This document shows, piece after piece, positions 23,129-41,031 of a DNA stretch of 64,000 nucleotides. The DNA comes from Uloborus plumipes (lineage: Eukaryota; Arthropoda; Arachnida; Araneae; Uloboridae), in NCBI GenBank assembly GCA_038373865.1, contig JAXGGA010001616.1:67001-131000 (forward strand), written 5' to 3'. Under the pieces are notes generated by a model. That model ran no database searches, was not told where the DNA came from, and saw nothing but the letters and a program-made list of their open reading frames with translations. The position numbers and the translations under genes were made by a program. Every line of letters begins with the position of its first letter. The first letter of the stretch is position 1.

Positions 23129-23302
23129 AGTACGTACCCTCTGCCGTCTATCGTAACTTTTGAGGGACGATTTTTCTTTCATTAATAAAAAAAAATATTT
23201 TTTACATGATATTATTTTATTATTTTTCCTGTCTATTAAACACTGTTTGTAACCAGTATACAAAATATCTTTGGGAAAAAATGTCAGGCATTAATGGGTT
23301 AA

Positions 23303-27329
<4,027 letters not shown>

Positions 27330-28060
27330 TCTTCCTCCTCTTGCCGGAAAGAATGAAAAGGTAATGATTCTCCTGACTTCCCTCCGGTCTGTTCGGGGGC
27401 TCGTACAAAGGCAAGTTACCATGGTAACCGCCTCTTACAATCGCACCGGGGTGCAGTAGTCACTCGCGTCAATGAGGGCCAGTAGGGCTGGCCCAGTAAT
27501 GAAGAACGCGGAACTTTTAGATCGCTCTCTGCGGTCCAAAGAAAACAGCCTTCCCTCCCATTTTGAATGCATTAGAAGGGTGCTTTTGCAATTGACGCAC
27601 CGATCACACTGGATTTTATTGGAACGTTGTTAATGGTAAGCCTGGCTTTCACGTTCAGGAAGGAGGGGTAGGTGCAGGATGAATGTGATTTCTCCCCCCA
27701 GTTGATGTTGATGGGTTATTCATCTCATGCACTTCGTGTCTTATTGTTGTTGTTTCCTCGTGCCAGTTAAGCTGGCAATTTGGGGTGCACGGCTTTTCTT
27801 TTCTAACTGTACCATAATTTTGTGTGAAGTTTGATTTCTACGGTACACACATGGCATAAGGTCCCACTAGTTGGGTAAGCCTATCATGCCAACACAACAC
27901 ATTCACACAAAAAATGGAAGAGGAACGAGAAAGTAGATCCATGTCCGAGCTGAGATAGGAAAACGGAACCTCCCATTCCGCTGTCAGACTTCTCTGACTA
28001 CTGACAAGGTGGCCGGCCTCCCAGTTGATGTGGATAGGTACTTAATCTCTAGCTATTCGT
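27330..28060. other. GC-richer patch, candidate regulatory region or SINE-like repeat
   Basis: This is one of the GC-richest parts of the window, with several CpG sites (for example 27380-27480) and no long frame. It holds a perfect RFX-type palindrome at 27415-27428. Two similar stretches, CCAGTTGATGTTGATGGGTT near 27700 and CCAGTTGATGTGGATAGGTA near 28020, suggest part of it is repeat-derived. A GCCAGTTAAGCTGGC palindrome lies near 27763. Confidence 0.4.
27415..27428. promoter_or_regulatory. Perfect X-box (RFX-binding) palindrome
   Basis: GTTACCATGGTAAC, a 14 bp perfect palindrome that matches the X-box consensus GTNRCC(N)GGNAAC bound by RFX factors, which often drive ciliary genes. It lies in a GC-richer, CpG-containing patch. 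No adjacent coding exon was recognised, so function is unproven. Confidence 0.4.
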
Positions 28061-30073
28061 TTCATATAAACGGATTGAATATAACTCGTTTTACTCCAGT
28101 TCCTCTGATACACTAAAACTACATTTGCGGTAAAAATTCTTTAACCCTTTAAGAGAATAAGCTTTGCTGCTGGTTACGGATTTCTTGTATGTATAAAACT
28201 ATTAAAAAATATGAATGTCAAAATTTAAAAATTGGTTCAGTAGATCATGGCAACTGGATGGGACATTTACCGCAGTGGGAAAGTATAACGTAGAAAGGGC
28301 AAAATGTTCACTTTTTTATTTTTTCATGTACTATATTTTAGCTTTATAATACAAGCTTGTTTAATTGGTTTTCTGCAGAAAATAAATCTAAAAAAAATGT
28401 TTTAAATTCCAACATATTCTTATAGTTAGTATGGAATCCAAAACGCATTTTCTCAAATATTTAAAAAACTCATTTCTGCAGTTACTGTCATTTACTTTCC
28501 AATGCAGTATATGTGTCTTTCTGGCCCATTAGAGATGCAAATCTATGATCAATTTATTATTCAACTAAGAAACAATTGGATAATTAATATTATTACCTGT
28601 AATTAATCTTCAATAGCAAAGTTATCTTGGAAAAAAGTTTGCACTTGAGTAAAAGATGACAGCATGAATGCAGATGTATTTCATTTGCAATGTATTCAAT
28701 ATACAGCATTTTTTCTAAGTAATAATAGTTAATTTTTGCTTACATTAAGATTATAATGTCGCAATAAGATGCACAAATTTTATTCATAACTTATTTGCAT
28801 TCAAAAAATTAATTACATAATTTTTAAACTTTGGAAGTATTAGCATATATGTCATCATTTTCCTTGAAGAGTTAAAACGCAAGAGTAATTGATTTCATGC
28901 GACCAAAAAAAATTATTAGTAAATAAAATTAAAAAAATAATTGATGCAACAAGAAAATGTAAGATTAATAAATGCAACGCCTCAAAGTAATAGAGTTGAT
29001 AGGTGAAAAAATACGTTGTGTACAAATGTAAGAACACAGCGAAATATAAATTTTTAAAATATTTTTTCGCGTTAATCATTTCGCAAAATCATTTTTGCGT
29101 TAATCACTTTGAATTATCATGAAAAATCTAATAACTCATTAAAAAACTTTGGCGGGCATATTGGAAAAACTAAGAAATGCAAAGTTCTTTTTGGAAATTA
29201 TGTGGACTGAAATGCAAAGATTTCTCGTGCAGATAAAACAAAACAGATTATAAAAACACAGTAACAGCAAGCAGCTCTTTTAGTATCCGTAGGGTGCTTT
29301 TCCCCCTGCGTAGCAAGCTTAACGAGTAACTTCGTAACTTGAGATTAGTCTATGGATTATTTGCGTAATTACATCAGAAAAATTACTCGTCTACGTAGAC
29401 GTGCCTAAATGGTGAAAATATTTCTGGCAGGAGAAAAATCCATATTACCTTCTTTAATATCAAAAACTACTGTAAAATATTTTTTTTTTCTCGAATGAAG
29501 AATCGAGCTTGAAGTATGCGTGTTCATTATAAATTGTTTTTAATATATTACTTTTTTCAAAATTAAAAATCATTTTTCGAGACGGTATACATAAATGATT
29601 TTTGATAACATTTCAAAAAGATTCAAAACTAAAACTAACTCCATAATGTAAAATAGGACGACACAAATATTATTCATAAGTATTAGAAAAAATAAAAGTA
29701 TAGGAGTGCGTTAAATCCTCAACCTCTGGTAAGGATTGCGTTTTACTCATAGTAGCTGAATTTAGAATCATCTTTTCAATTGCATACTTAGTTAAATAAA
29801 AATAGATGCAAGGAAGGAAAAAAAATACTTTTCCGATAATTAAAAGTGTAGATGCGAACGTTATAACCCATAAATATTTAAAATGTACTAAAAATGCATC
29901 TTTTGGGGCTGCTAGAAACCTCTTTTTTAATTACAAAACATTTTTAGGCTTCAGAGAATTTTTACTTGTACAACCTCTTTTCTGTTTTGAAAAAAAAGAA
30001 AATAGAAAATTTGCGAAAACTTTAGAAAGTTTTCGATACATACTTCTTTGCAAGATAAAATGTTATGTATATA
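28061..30073. other. AT-rich stretch with no recognised feature
   Basis: No domain, TIR or RNA gene. A 14 bp perfect palindrome, CGTCTACGTAGACG, lies at 29388-29401. Confidence 0.4.
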
Positions 30074-30893
30074 CAGTAAAACCTGTCCATAATGATAATT
30101 TTGGAACCTTAAAACACATTGTTTTTGATAGGATATCGTTACAGACAGTTTAGGCATTTATACAAATCTCCCCCCCCCCCTTTACGTATCCATTGTATAT
30201 AATCTATTTAGTTATTTTTGAAAAACGAAATTTCAAATCATTTAAAATTTTCGTAATATGTCAAAACATAATAATAATGTATTGTTAGCTTATATAACTT
30301 AGCAATTTTAAGTTTCTATCATTCAGGAACACCAAAGTTTAATACACGCAAAGCAAGGACATTTTTATTACTGTCAGCATTTCAAAAAAAAAAAAAATGA
30401 TGCAACAAAAGTTTGGTCAACATTGCCATTAATGCACCTTTCATATGTTTTTATTTTGTATCCACTTTACTTTTTCCAAATGGATTTCCGCTAGTGTCTT
30501 TCAAAATAAAAACAGCTGTTGGTTGACAAAAACTTTTCGATATTTACTCATTCTAATTCTTTATCAATTGTGTGCCAGTAGAGTTCAACTTTTCCCCAAT
30601 TGTCTTGAATTTTCTAAGCATAGTTCTTCATCTTTTGTCATCTGCTATTCGTGCCGTAGTTTGTACAAACAGAAAATAAGTTGTACACATATAAGAAAAA
30701 AAATAAATCTAATTTTTTTAAGCTAAAAAAAGCTATAAATTATCGCTACAGACAGTAGCATCAAAAATGTGACTATCACTACAGGCAGGTTGAAAATACA
30801 TTGCGTAAATAAGAAATTTATCAGAAACAAAGAAAATATTGTTATGGACAGTTTTATTGTTATAGACGGTATTGGTATTTAAAGGTTTCACTG
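30074..30893. mobile_element. pogo-type MITE (820 bp)
   Basis: Left end begins CAGTAAAACCTGTCCATAAT and the right, inverted, begins CAGTGAAACCT. TA flanks both sides (30072-30073 and 30894-30895). Near the right end an inverted TGTCCATAAC block repeats the left end, and ACAGACAGT boxes occur near both ends. The frames inside are low-complexity and not recognised. Confidence 0.68.
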
Positions 30894-33800
30894 TATGCAT
30901 TACGCCACATTTTTGTTTCAAGAACACTATATTACGCATTAGTACAAACAAATACAAAAGTCACTGAATGCAATTTGAAGTTGCACGTTCGAACATACAT
31001 TTGCGAAAGATTAATTTACTTCGTTTAATTCTTCTGATCTTGTGTTTTAAAGTAAGTCTTTTTCTATCTTTTTATGGTCAAAAAATCTGTCACTAAAATT
31101 CAACCCTAAGGCTTAAATCCCAAAACAGACATGAATCATAACATAGGACAGAACACATCTTTCACATATACTAGGTATCATTAAACTACTGGGCGGAATG
31201 GAAAAAAAAAACTGCTTGCACCACCAATGAAAAGCATTGTGCACAATAAAAAAAAGCAGAAAAAAAGTAGCGAGAACTCGGATAATATGCAAATTCAAAA
31301 AAAAAAATGGATAAAGACAAAGAAGTACAATAACGAAAGTAATGTTTCGTTTTGTTTATGTTTGTGTACAAAATGTGAAACTACTAAAATTCTGTCTCGG
31401 GCATTGGCAGTTTTGTCAGATGTATCTTGATGTCATTTTATATAGCATAGTATTCTTTTATATCTTCAGAAACGTCTCAGAGCATAAATGGTACATTTCA
31501 AATGTTTGTATTAGAAAACTAAGAATAATATTCATTGATAAATGTTTTTGAAAATGAAACTGTAGTGAATATTAAAAAAATATTTTAAGCACTTGCTTAA
31601 AACTAGTAATTTATTTAACGCTGAAAAAAGGCTGTTGCGTAAAATAATAGAAATGATATTTGGCTAGGGTATTGAAACATTTGTCTACTTGACAATGCGT
31701 CCAGAATCGGATTGGGAAAAATCAGTTTTTTTTATGCACGTGAGATAATTAATTACTTCTTTTAAATGAATAATCTCTTTTAACTGTTCTGTAGTTTCCA
31801 ATGACTTTAGTTTACTCCTTTGAAAGAATATCCCTATTTGCCTGTTCTCAGCTAGTTAAATAACAAAACAGTTCAATATATATTTTATTTGTGTTTTAAA
31901 CGACATAAACCTTATTACAAATATTATTTTTTGAAATCTTCTCGAGATCAATTAAAAGTTTTTATTTCCAAAACAATGCTTCAAGTTCTGCTTCCAAAAA
32001 CAACGTCTAATTTCATGCCTGAAGTTCAGAGTATTTTACTACGCCGTAGTTTCTCTTAACTCTATCGAGTAATCAACTTACGTTTTCACAGAAGTAACGT
32101 AACTCCAAAAGCATTATCTTCCCCCATAAACCACTTCACTCATATAAATATTATATACTGCCTTAGTAACATAAAAACGTCTCAAACACATAACAAAATG
32201 GTTTCAACGGCAAGCAAATTAAATACGTTTAACTTTATTATTCTGAGGAAAGTTTGTATTCGTTCATCAGAGGCATTCGTCTATACCCCACGTTGAATAC
32301 CGGTTCCACAACAGCCCTATGAACACTTCCGAAGAAAATTAAAAAATCACCATATACTACGTATTTTTTTCAATAGATAGAAAAAATATAACAAGTGTGG
32401 TATTTATTTTTATTAGTGTTTAATTTTACGCCCAGACACTGAAAAAAACGAGGAAAGATGCATGTGAAATTTGTTAAGCGTACCCGGAGAGAAACGTGCT
32501 TTCATCTAAATCTTATCGCTTAAATTATGTTCAATATTAAAAGTGTTACTTCCTAGAAGTGCATTAAAGTAAACTTTTAGAGAAAAACATTTACGACGGA
32601 AAGTACTTACTGATCATAATATTTGTACTTGAAATGGATTTTTTTTTCATACCTATAAATGAAAGACTAATACCAAAGTATATTAAATTTAATGATTGTT
32701 ATAGAATGCAAGTTATTCTTTTGATAACTTGGTACCAAAAAGAAAAAAAAAGGTTTAAATACAATACTCATGAGCAAGATCATTGCAATATCTATACGTT
32801 TATTTGCACAGACAGGGGCGCGACTCAGAAACATTGTGAAAAGAATACTTAAATGCAAAATTTTCGTCATTACATGTTTGTAGATTAACCGTATCAGTAA
32901 CAAACTCCATCTTATTCCTGTCTCTTATTTTTCTTATCAGAGATATAGGAATTCCCTTTTCGGCAGCAATAATGCGATTTTTTTTTCTTTTCAAAATACA
33001 GAAACCGTGTATTCAAGTTTTCACTATTTTAACGTAACGAATACAGCAAAATGGGTACAGTCATTTAGGGCATCTTTGAATCACGAATTCTCTAATTTGT
33101 AATGCCCTACTCATATTTTAATAATTTTATTGTATCTGCTTTATGAGAAGTTTGCTCCGGTCCAGTGCAGCTCTGGTACTTTCTCTCCTGTGTCATACGT
33201 TAGATGTGGTGTTTCCAACCTTTAAAGTTTTCAGTCTAAAATATGTTTATTATCTTCTAATTTCCTCTAAATCAACATAAAACTATCAATGTGAAGAAAA
33301 AAAAACATCTCTTTCACATTCTAAGGCTCCTTGAGCTCAGGGTATGGAAGCCCACAGGAGCTCAGCTCCTTTTTTTTTTTTTCACATTTCGAACTGAATT
33401 CTGACAATTTGAGCAATAAAATGAAGTTTTAGACATTATATGGATTCCGCAGTTCTTTCGTTAGGAATCAAGCCCTGCCTTAGCTGCATCTTTGAAATTG
33501 CTTCAAAATCAATTCCTACTAAAAGTTTAATTATTTCATATTATGAATAACAAAGCTTTACCCAGAGAGCCCTATTACATGATAAATTTTAGATATAGCC
33601 TTTTATTTCGATGCCTAATTCTTCTAAAGTTAATGGCTGCACCGAACATTTCACTAGACATACATAATGACTTGGCTACTAAATAACCATAAAGTACTTT
33701 TTCAAGATTGAAGCTGACCATCTAATGAGTAATATAAAATTAATATTTGCAAAAGTTTTATAAGCATCGTTTAATGTTATTAACTGTTCCGCATCTAGAT

Positions 33801-35052
33801 ATTACAAAATAAATAAAAACTGTTTAATTACCACAAGTAATTCACGTAATAACTTTCCGTTATTCATGTAATTGCTGCTATTAAGATAGATATATTTTTT
33901 TATGTACTGGCCCTAATAAAGATAAAACGAAATTGCTTGCGAAGCAGAACATTTTAGCTAAATTTAATTACATCTCAGATTTATGGTCAAAATGAAATTT
34001 TCACGAAGTGCTATTTTTGTGCTTTTAAATGGGGATAGATCAAAGTTTCTTTGCAATTCCTATTAAGTCAAATAGTAATTTATTAGTCTCTCCTTTTTTT
34101 CTTAAATTAAGAAAGTTTAATCAAGAAAGATGCTTTGTAGGAAAACTAAATATTTTCTTAAATTTCTACGCTGCATAACGTGTGTTATTTTTATACATCG
34201 AGATCAAACCTAAATGGATTGATTTTTTAAATATGTATTGCCTGAAGCACATCGTAATCAATAACTGTTGTAGAAAAACCATGTATTTTATATAAGAACA
34301 TCCTTAACAACACATTTTATATCTTTGTTATAAACAGATAGTTTATTCTATTATGATTTAAAGTATATTTCTGCGGTTAACAAAAAAAAAAAGTTTGATA
34401 CTGATGCAAACGTCATACTGTTTTGTCTGACAATCCATGCTTTTTTTAATATGAATTAAGAAAAATAAAATCAAAATACTTTCAAGTCTAATTAATGCGT
34501 TTCAAAGAACACATAGTAAGTGCATTAGTATTAATGTTTTAACAGTGATTCTTTTGTTGAACAAAGGACGGAAGAAACTTACTTAAAACTGGATTTGTAC
34601 TCTAAAATAACATTATTACCTATGAGGGTTATAATTTTATTTTTTTTAGATTTTAGTAGAAATGAACTTTTTGATATATAATGGTAAAATAAAATGTTTT
34701 CATTCAATTTAAACAAAAATGTAACGCACCAATGACATTGAAAATTCTGGAACTTTATTAATAACAGCACAATTACAATGTGAAAGTTGAAACAAGCTTT
34801 AAATCTATGTTCTGCCTTTTTAGTAAAAATTTGCAATTCATTTCATTCCTCATGTAGCAAAAACATTCATTATCAATGTATCGATGGATTTGTCAATACA
34901 AGTAAAAAAAATCATGGCTACCGAGGTATTCGATTTCAAAATTTGCTGTATCAAAACTAGACTCTTGTCATGCATGTTAAATGTAAGCACACATCAGATA
35001 TAATGATAATATCCTTCATTTAGGAACGGTGAAGTACAAAACGAAATCATAC
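30894..35052. other. AT-rich stretch with no recognised feature
   Basis: No recognisable gene. A small inverted repeat, AGGAGCT-C-AGCTCCT, at about 33356-33370 is followed by a T run; it looks incidental. Frames of 60-93 codons here match nothing that I know. Confidence 0.4.
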
Positions 35053-35420
35053 CCTGTAAAAAATTAATGTTGTTTTTATAGTATAATACAGCTAATTTTA
35101 CAGTAATAAACAGTAAAAATTGCTAATTTCACAGTAATAATCTGTAAAATATTTAAATTTACAGTACTAACTGTAAAACTGCTAACTTTACAGTTTATTA
35201 CGGTGCATTTTACGGTTTTTAACTGAACCTATGCTGCAAGTATCGTAACACTATAATGCAGCTAAATTTTACGGCAATAAACTGTAAAATTTCTATCTTT
35301 ACAGTAAGAAACTATAAAATTGCTGGTTTTACAGATTATTATTGAGCATTTTACAGTTTTAAATTGGAACCTCGGCTTCCAGGATGATACTTCAAAAACA
35401 ACAGCTCATTTTTTGCAGTG
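35053..35420. mobile_element. TTTACAG/CTGTAAA MITE family (copy b)
   Basis: Built of about 30 bp reiterated blocks of TTTACAGTTTATTA and CTGTAAAATTGC. The right end, inverted, begins CACTGCAAAAAATGAGCTGT and is followed outward by TA. The left end is more diverged (CCTGTAAAAAATTAATG). Same block order as copies at 7966 and 54528. Confidence 0.75.
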
Positions 35421-38400
35421 TATATAGCACGGGGACTCTGTCTTACATTGGTCTTAAGGAAAATATACTTCTGTATGCACCTGTTTTTTGTATATAAATC
35501 ACATTTTATACACTGCCTGACAATTGCTATAGAATAATTGATTACGTAAAATTGCGTCTCAGACAGCTGACCAATAATAGCAAATTCCAGTTTAGAGCAC
35601 GTGGTAGACCACCAGCTTTTGTTAAATTTTTCGTCAGCAACATCTTGTTACTGAGTGTATGCAAAAGGTTTTAGAAAGAATATCGTCTGAAAAAAAATTT
35701 ATAAATAATTGTGCTATAGGACTAATTTCAAAGTGTCAAAAAATGTAGTCAGTTAACTCTAAAAATGTCTATCTAAGTTCCAGGTTTATTTTTATTGCTT
35801 GCAATCTGTAGCTCTATGATGCTCTCAAGTATCTGGGAGAACGGGGACGGGAGATTTGTTCTCTAAAATAATCACTAATTCATACATGCAATTTTAAATA
35901 TTAAAAAAAAACTATCAACATATTTTATTAGCCATTTCATCACTAACAAAAATGTTCCATTATTGATTTTTTTCTTTTTTTGGTTGCTACACGCAACAGT
36001 TTCGCATATTTCGTGCACTAAACTCAAAACGAGTAATTGCATGAACTTTTTTCAGACGCAATGGAAACAATAGTTTTTTAGCAACCAGGACAAAAAACTG
36101 CCTTGAGTAGATAAAAGAGCAGTATCTTCAAAAAGTTTCCATTTTTTTTTCATTGTGCTGCATTTTTTAATGTGTTGTACATAAGCTGGTTGCACAAACG
36201 TGCTTAGCTGGTTTCCACTGAAAATAAAACACTAAAAAAGTCAACTTCCAGCGTTTCTAAAATTGATAAAATTGGAAAAAAGGCTTTCCTCCATGTATCT
36301 GAGAAACTTATAGTGAGCTTTACCTTCTTTCGCCAGAAAGGTTCATCTGTTGCCACTACAGACGATCAAAAAATAATAAAATAGGTCATAACGCTTTTTC
36401 CCATATCTTCCAACAAAAAAACGTTCATAGTAAGTGCATAAAGCTCAAAATCTACTAGAAAGTAAAAGCTCTAATATTTTTAGGAAGAAATGTTAGGAAT
36501 CAAGTGACAAAGAGCTAAATGAGAAAACAAGAAAAGCAATATATTTCTAATTACATTAATTTTCAGAATTCTAAACATTCTACATGCATGATGATGGCAC
36601 ACTTTGCAAACAAAATGAACAGTGTGGAGAAAATGTCGACTGGTTAAGTGAAATGTTTGATAATTTTTCGACTATAAGAAATATACAAGTAAGAGAGTCA
36701 AAATTCATAAATCATACATCAACATGTTATAAAATCTCGCTTTAAGATTTAGTGATGTCTAACTTTGTTTGAGAAAATATGGTAATGTTGACAGTTTTGA
36801 CAAGAATCAACCATTAATCTGCATTACTGTTGAAATTTTGAAACCAAAATTTCTCTTCATATAATTACGTTCTACATGCAAATACATTTTCATCGATTGA
36901 TATTACTTTTAATGTATATTTTCAGCTGTATACGATTTTTTCAAGCATTTTTATGAGGTTTTTTTTCGTTTTAAATTGGTTAATTCCTTTTTTCCCGTAT
37001 TAATTAAGCTACATGCGAGTCTTTATTTATTTATTTGCTTTGCAAACTGTTTATTTAATATTTATTTTTTCTATCTTGCTTTCTACGCGAATATGTTATT
37101 TACAGCATCTTTGCGTCAAAACAACAGGCTTATTTCTGTTATTCTTAATTTATATTCACTATTTCCTTTCGAAATCTTAAATGTACAACGCCAAGATAAT
37201 TTTCCTAGCTGTGACAGTTTTTTTTTTATTACTAAATGTTACTGTTTAATGTATCAGCCAATTGATTTTTGACTTTTTCGAGCACAGCTGTAGTTAAAAT
37301 GTGGTAAGTGCTTACGTTTATGCTTTTAATATAAATAGCTCATTTTATTTAATTATATCTTTTAAAAATTTTACAATATTAACCAGATTATATTTTAGAC
37401 AAATCAACAAAATTAAAATGAGCTACAAGAAATTAAAAAAATAAAATATGAATATAACTAATATATAATCAAATGTTTAGTTTATTTTTATCAATGAATT
37501 TGTTTATTTAATTACTAATTTATTCGCCGAATATACTGCTTTTCAAGGAAAATGTTTTTCAAAATATATGTTTGTGAAATGTTAATTAATCATCATCTAA
37601 GTTTGTACTTTGCTATACTCCTACCTAGTTATTCGATGGCGAAAACAAAAATCATCTAAGCTACTCTTATGTTACAATTTTATCAAACTATCATGATACA
37701 TATTCATCAGTGCCCTTTAATTTTTAACGCAAAAAAATCGCTAATTAATTGCTTGTTAATTTACCGGTTTTAACAGCAACTGGCTCTTCCCTTTTTCTTT
37801 CACAACCTCTTCTTTTAACTACACTTAATTAAGTCTTGTTACTGAACAGCATTTGGATTAGAGTATTTAGCGCGCTTTAATTTTTTCGTACTTTTAAAGT
37901 ATTATATTAATTCTCTTTTTGCTAAAAAGTATTCTTGATGCTCTTACTACGTAAAAAATACTCACTAAACAGATATATTAACAGACGTAGGTATATAGAT
38001 ATACACATATGGATATTTATACATTGGTACAGACATAATAAAGTCATATGGAAGGTGTTCCGTTTTAACTTGCATGACCTTTTATTTCGCGTCCTAGATG
38101 TATACTTCCAATTGCAAAAATGCTCAAAATAAGGTCCAGAGTTCAGATATTAAAAGCTTGAAGCGAAAAAGAAAGTTAGTGAAAAAATGCGGAACCTAAC
38201 TTTTATAGGGACTCCAGGCCCCCTAACTTTATGTTTAGGGAAATAATCTCCATTGTGAAAAATAAATCAATCACAAAAAAATTGAAAGATTTGCGATTAC
38301 AACTCAAAGAGATATTCGAAATCAAAGTTTTCAAGGCCCGTGCAGAAAAAGAGATCGAAACGTATCGCCTTTTCAACGTAATTAATGGTTGTCATTCTAC

Positions 38401-41031
38401 TAAAGTAAAAAGACGCTGTGCTTCATGTCTCGGTGAATATTGTTCGTACTGATGTCGAACGTTTTGTGTTCATTTTTTTTTCTTTTTTGTGTGATCTTGA
38501 TTTCCCTAGATATAAGTGAGTTTAGTTCTGCACTGAATTCCAAAACTATTGGAATTTTATTTATAGCCCTAATAGGAGCTATTTGTGTGCTTCCGTAAGA
38601 CTATATTCGACAAGGAGAAATAAACATCTAAAAATTATTTTATAGAGAGAAAGTTATAATATGCATTTTGGGTAGTACAAAACTACTATAGTATTACTTT
38701 TGCAGAGAGAAATGGATGCAATAGTAAAGGCAACAATTATTATCTTAAAACAACTCCATTTACATTCAGCTCCTACAGGGAGACATTTGATTTCAAGAAC
38801 AGATTCTATTCACGATACTTTCTCCGTAGTTGGATCATTTGAAATGCTCAAAAATTGGACTTTAAATCTTTCCTTAATCCCTTAATCCAGTAGCTAAATC
38901 CACGAACGACGAAGCAACCGTAAAGTCATTAAATGTTTTCTTTTCAAACTACATTGTTATTCGCATGATAGCCAACTTTATGGCCTAGGCAATTTAAGAC
39001 TATACAATCTAGCTCATCTTGATACTTCAGTACATTAGTAAGCTACCGATGGTAACACTTACTTTATGGAACATAAATCCATTTGACGCCACTTGGATAA
39101 CTTGAAGGGCTTTAAGAAGCCTCTTTTCAGTACATCTACTGATTTTTAGTGAAATAAAGGTATTGTGAAGTTTTATTTCTTAAAAAATATATCATATTTC
39201 AATGGTCTTCATGATTTTTTCATCACTTTGTAAACATTTTATTTTTTGAAAGGCTCAAAATTACGTTATGAAGTAAATTTGTATTTCGTAAAGCAAAAAT
39301 GGTTGCTTCTTCGATATCAGTTTTAGAACATGAAATGTATTTGAATTTTGACTAAAAGAGCCGTTGAAAAAAAAAAAGAAGAATTAAATTTTTATCAAAA
39401 GTTTTTTTTTTCTTTTAGGCATCTTGGACATTCGCTTGTGTATTTTGTGTTAACAAACCTTAAATTCACTGTGTGAATAATTTCTGTTGTTTGCTCTAAC
39501 TTAAACACTTGTTTGGATTTTATATTATTTTAAGCAGAAGAATTTAATAATTCTCAATTATATAACGCTAACGGTAACAGAGATCAGAAATGAAAATAGT
39601 ACTTTTCAAATATTGACTTATTCAATATGCATTTACTAAATTGTGGTGAGCAGATTAAAGTACCGATTGCATTTTCTCAAACTTCATTTTAGAATATTAA
39701 TAGTAGTTTAATTAATCGCTTTTAAAATTTGGAACACCCGCTCTCTACGCATGCTAGCTATCTTTACCGCCTTATATGTTTTTGGCAATAAATTGGGATA
39801 AGGTTAGGCATGATACAAAAACCATTTGATTATTTATAAGAATTAACTCAAGAACTAAAGAAAATTTTAATAAATGCAGAAAAAGTGTATGTACTTTATT
39901 TTATCAACATGAGGTAATAAAATGTCTTTAAAAAATTCGGAGGTAAAACGCATTTAGAACATTGCGCAATATCAAGTGCAATATTTTGACCATACATATA
40001 CACATTAGTATTTTTATCTACATTATCCTGATATTTAGTATTTTTAATAAATACCATTATCAGCTTTTATTTTAAACAAAGTACCGAATAAGAATGTAAA
40101 CAAAATCTCAGTTTTTTGCACCCCCCCCCCTCACCGACAGCCACAACATATTGTGCTTTACTCCCAAATGGTTCGTGACAAAAAAACAGTAGTATTGTAG
40201 CACACATAACTTTTCAACGTTTTAGAAATGTTTTAAAATGGTTTTCACAGCGTCGCGAGACCCATTTAAAATTATTTATGAAATGAAGTTACCACCTGGG
40301 AAAAGGCTTTGATGTCACCATCTTCTGTTATTGCCTGAAATCTAGACCTTTGTATTATGTTGTTGAGTTTTGCTACAACAAGATGCTTGGCGTAGTTTGT
40401 TTTAAAACTATACATCTATATCAGAAATTAAGTTGGAGTTTTTTCCGACAAAAAGTACGAGAAATTTTCAGCAAAAGTAAAATGAGCAAACCTGTTTAAT
40501 TACCATCACTTATAGCTGTGCGCAAATTGGTCAAAAACACAGAAATCAAGCCCTGCTCTTTTCTCGTACGTTTATGTGTCGTGTTTTCACTATGTCTTTA
40601 AAGTAAAAAAGTCGTCTTGCAAGTTACATAAACTTAACCAATGCAATGGAAATTATGCAAATAATTAAAAGAATACCAGTGAGGTAAACAAAATAAATTA
40701 TGACACTGACATTTGAGAAATCTAGGGATTCACACTGAGCTATATTTAGACCGAATGAACATGAGTGATTTACAATACTACCACCGAGAACATTTAATGG
40801 TGATATATCAAGATATAATAGCACCCTACTGCAGGGACTAAACAAATTAACAATAAAAAAACAGCAATACGTCTTTCCATACATTTACACGTTAGTTTAT
40901 TTAATGCGTCCATGTGCAAACAAACGCAATTCCAGTACATAAAATTAAAATTAGACACAATACAAATTACTTTTGGTATTTGTTGCGAAAAGTACTAATG
41001 ATCCATGCATGGACAAAACAAACGATAGTAA
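35421..41031. other. AT-rich stretch with a few unrecognised small frames
   Basis: Frames at 36976-37272 (hydrophobic, 98 codons), 38231-38452 (73 codons, ending in a small Cys-containing block RRCASCLGEYC) and 40624-40884 on the minus strand (86 codons, hydrophobic C-terminus and two N-glycosylation-like motifs) were examined. None is assignable to a family. No TIR was found. Confidence 0.4.

Larger units (their letters stand above)
19532..23302. mobile_element. piggyBac-like short element, hosting two nested insertions
   Basis: TTAA at 19532-19535 is followed by CCCATTAATGCCT. The mirror image, AGGCATTAATGGG followed by TTAA, ends at 23302. TTAA duplications and termini starting CCC are the signature of piggyBac-like elements. 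Without the two insertions inside (19822-20070 and 20127-23128) the element would be only about 0.5 kb with no coding capacity, so it is a MITE-scale derivative. Confidence 0.75.

Noticed and set aside
33356..33385. AGGAGCT-C-AGCTCCT hairpin followed by a T run, resembling a terminator or Pol III gene end
   Set aside because: No A/B boxes, promoter or RNA structure upstream; isolated hairpins before T runs are common in AT-rich DNA.
38231..38452. 73-codon frame with a Cys-containing end (RRCASCLGEYC), possibly a piggyBac-type Cys-rich tail
   Set aside because: Only three cysteines, no upstream catalytic domain and no TTAA-flanked ends nearby.
40624..40884. 86-codon minus-strand frame with a hydrophobic C-terminus and NHS/NVS motifs, looking like a membrane protein tail
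   Set aside because: No family match, no splice acceptor context that I could support, and AT-rich DNA often gives hydrophobic frames.
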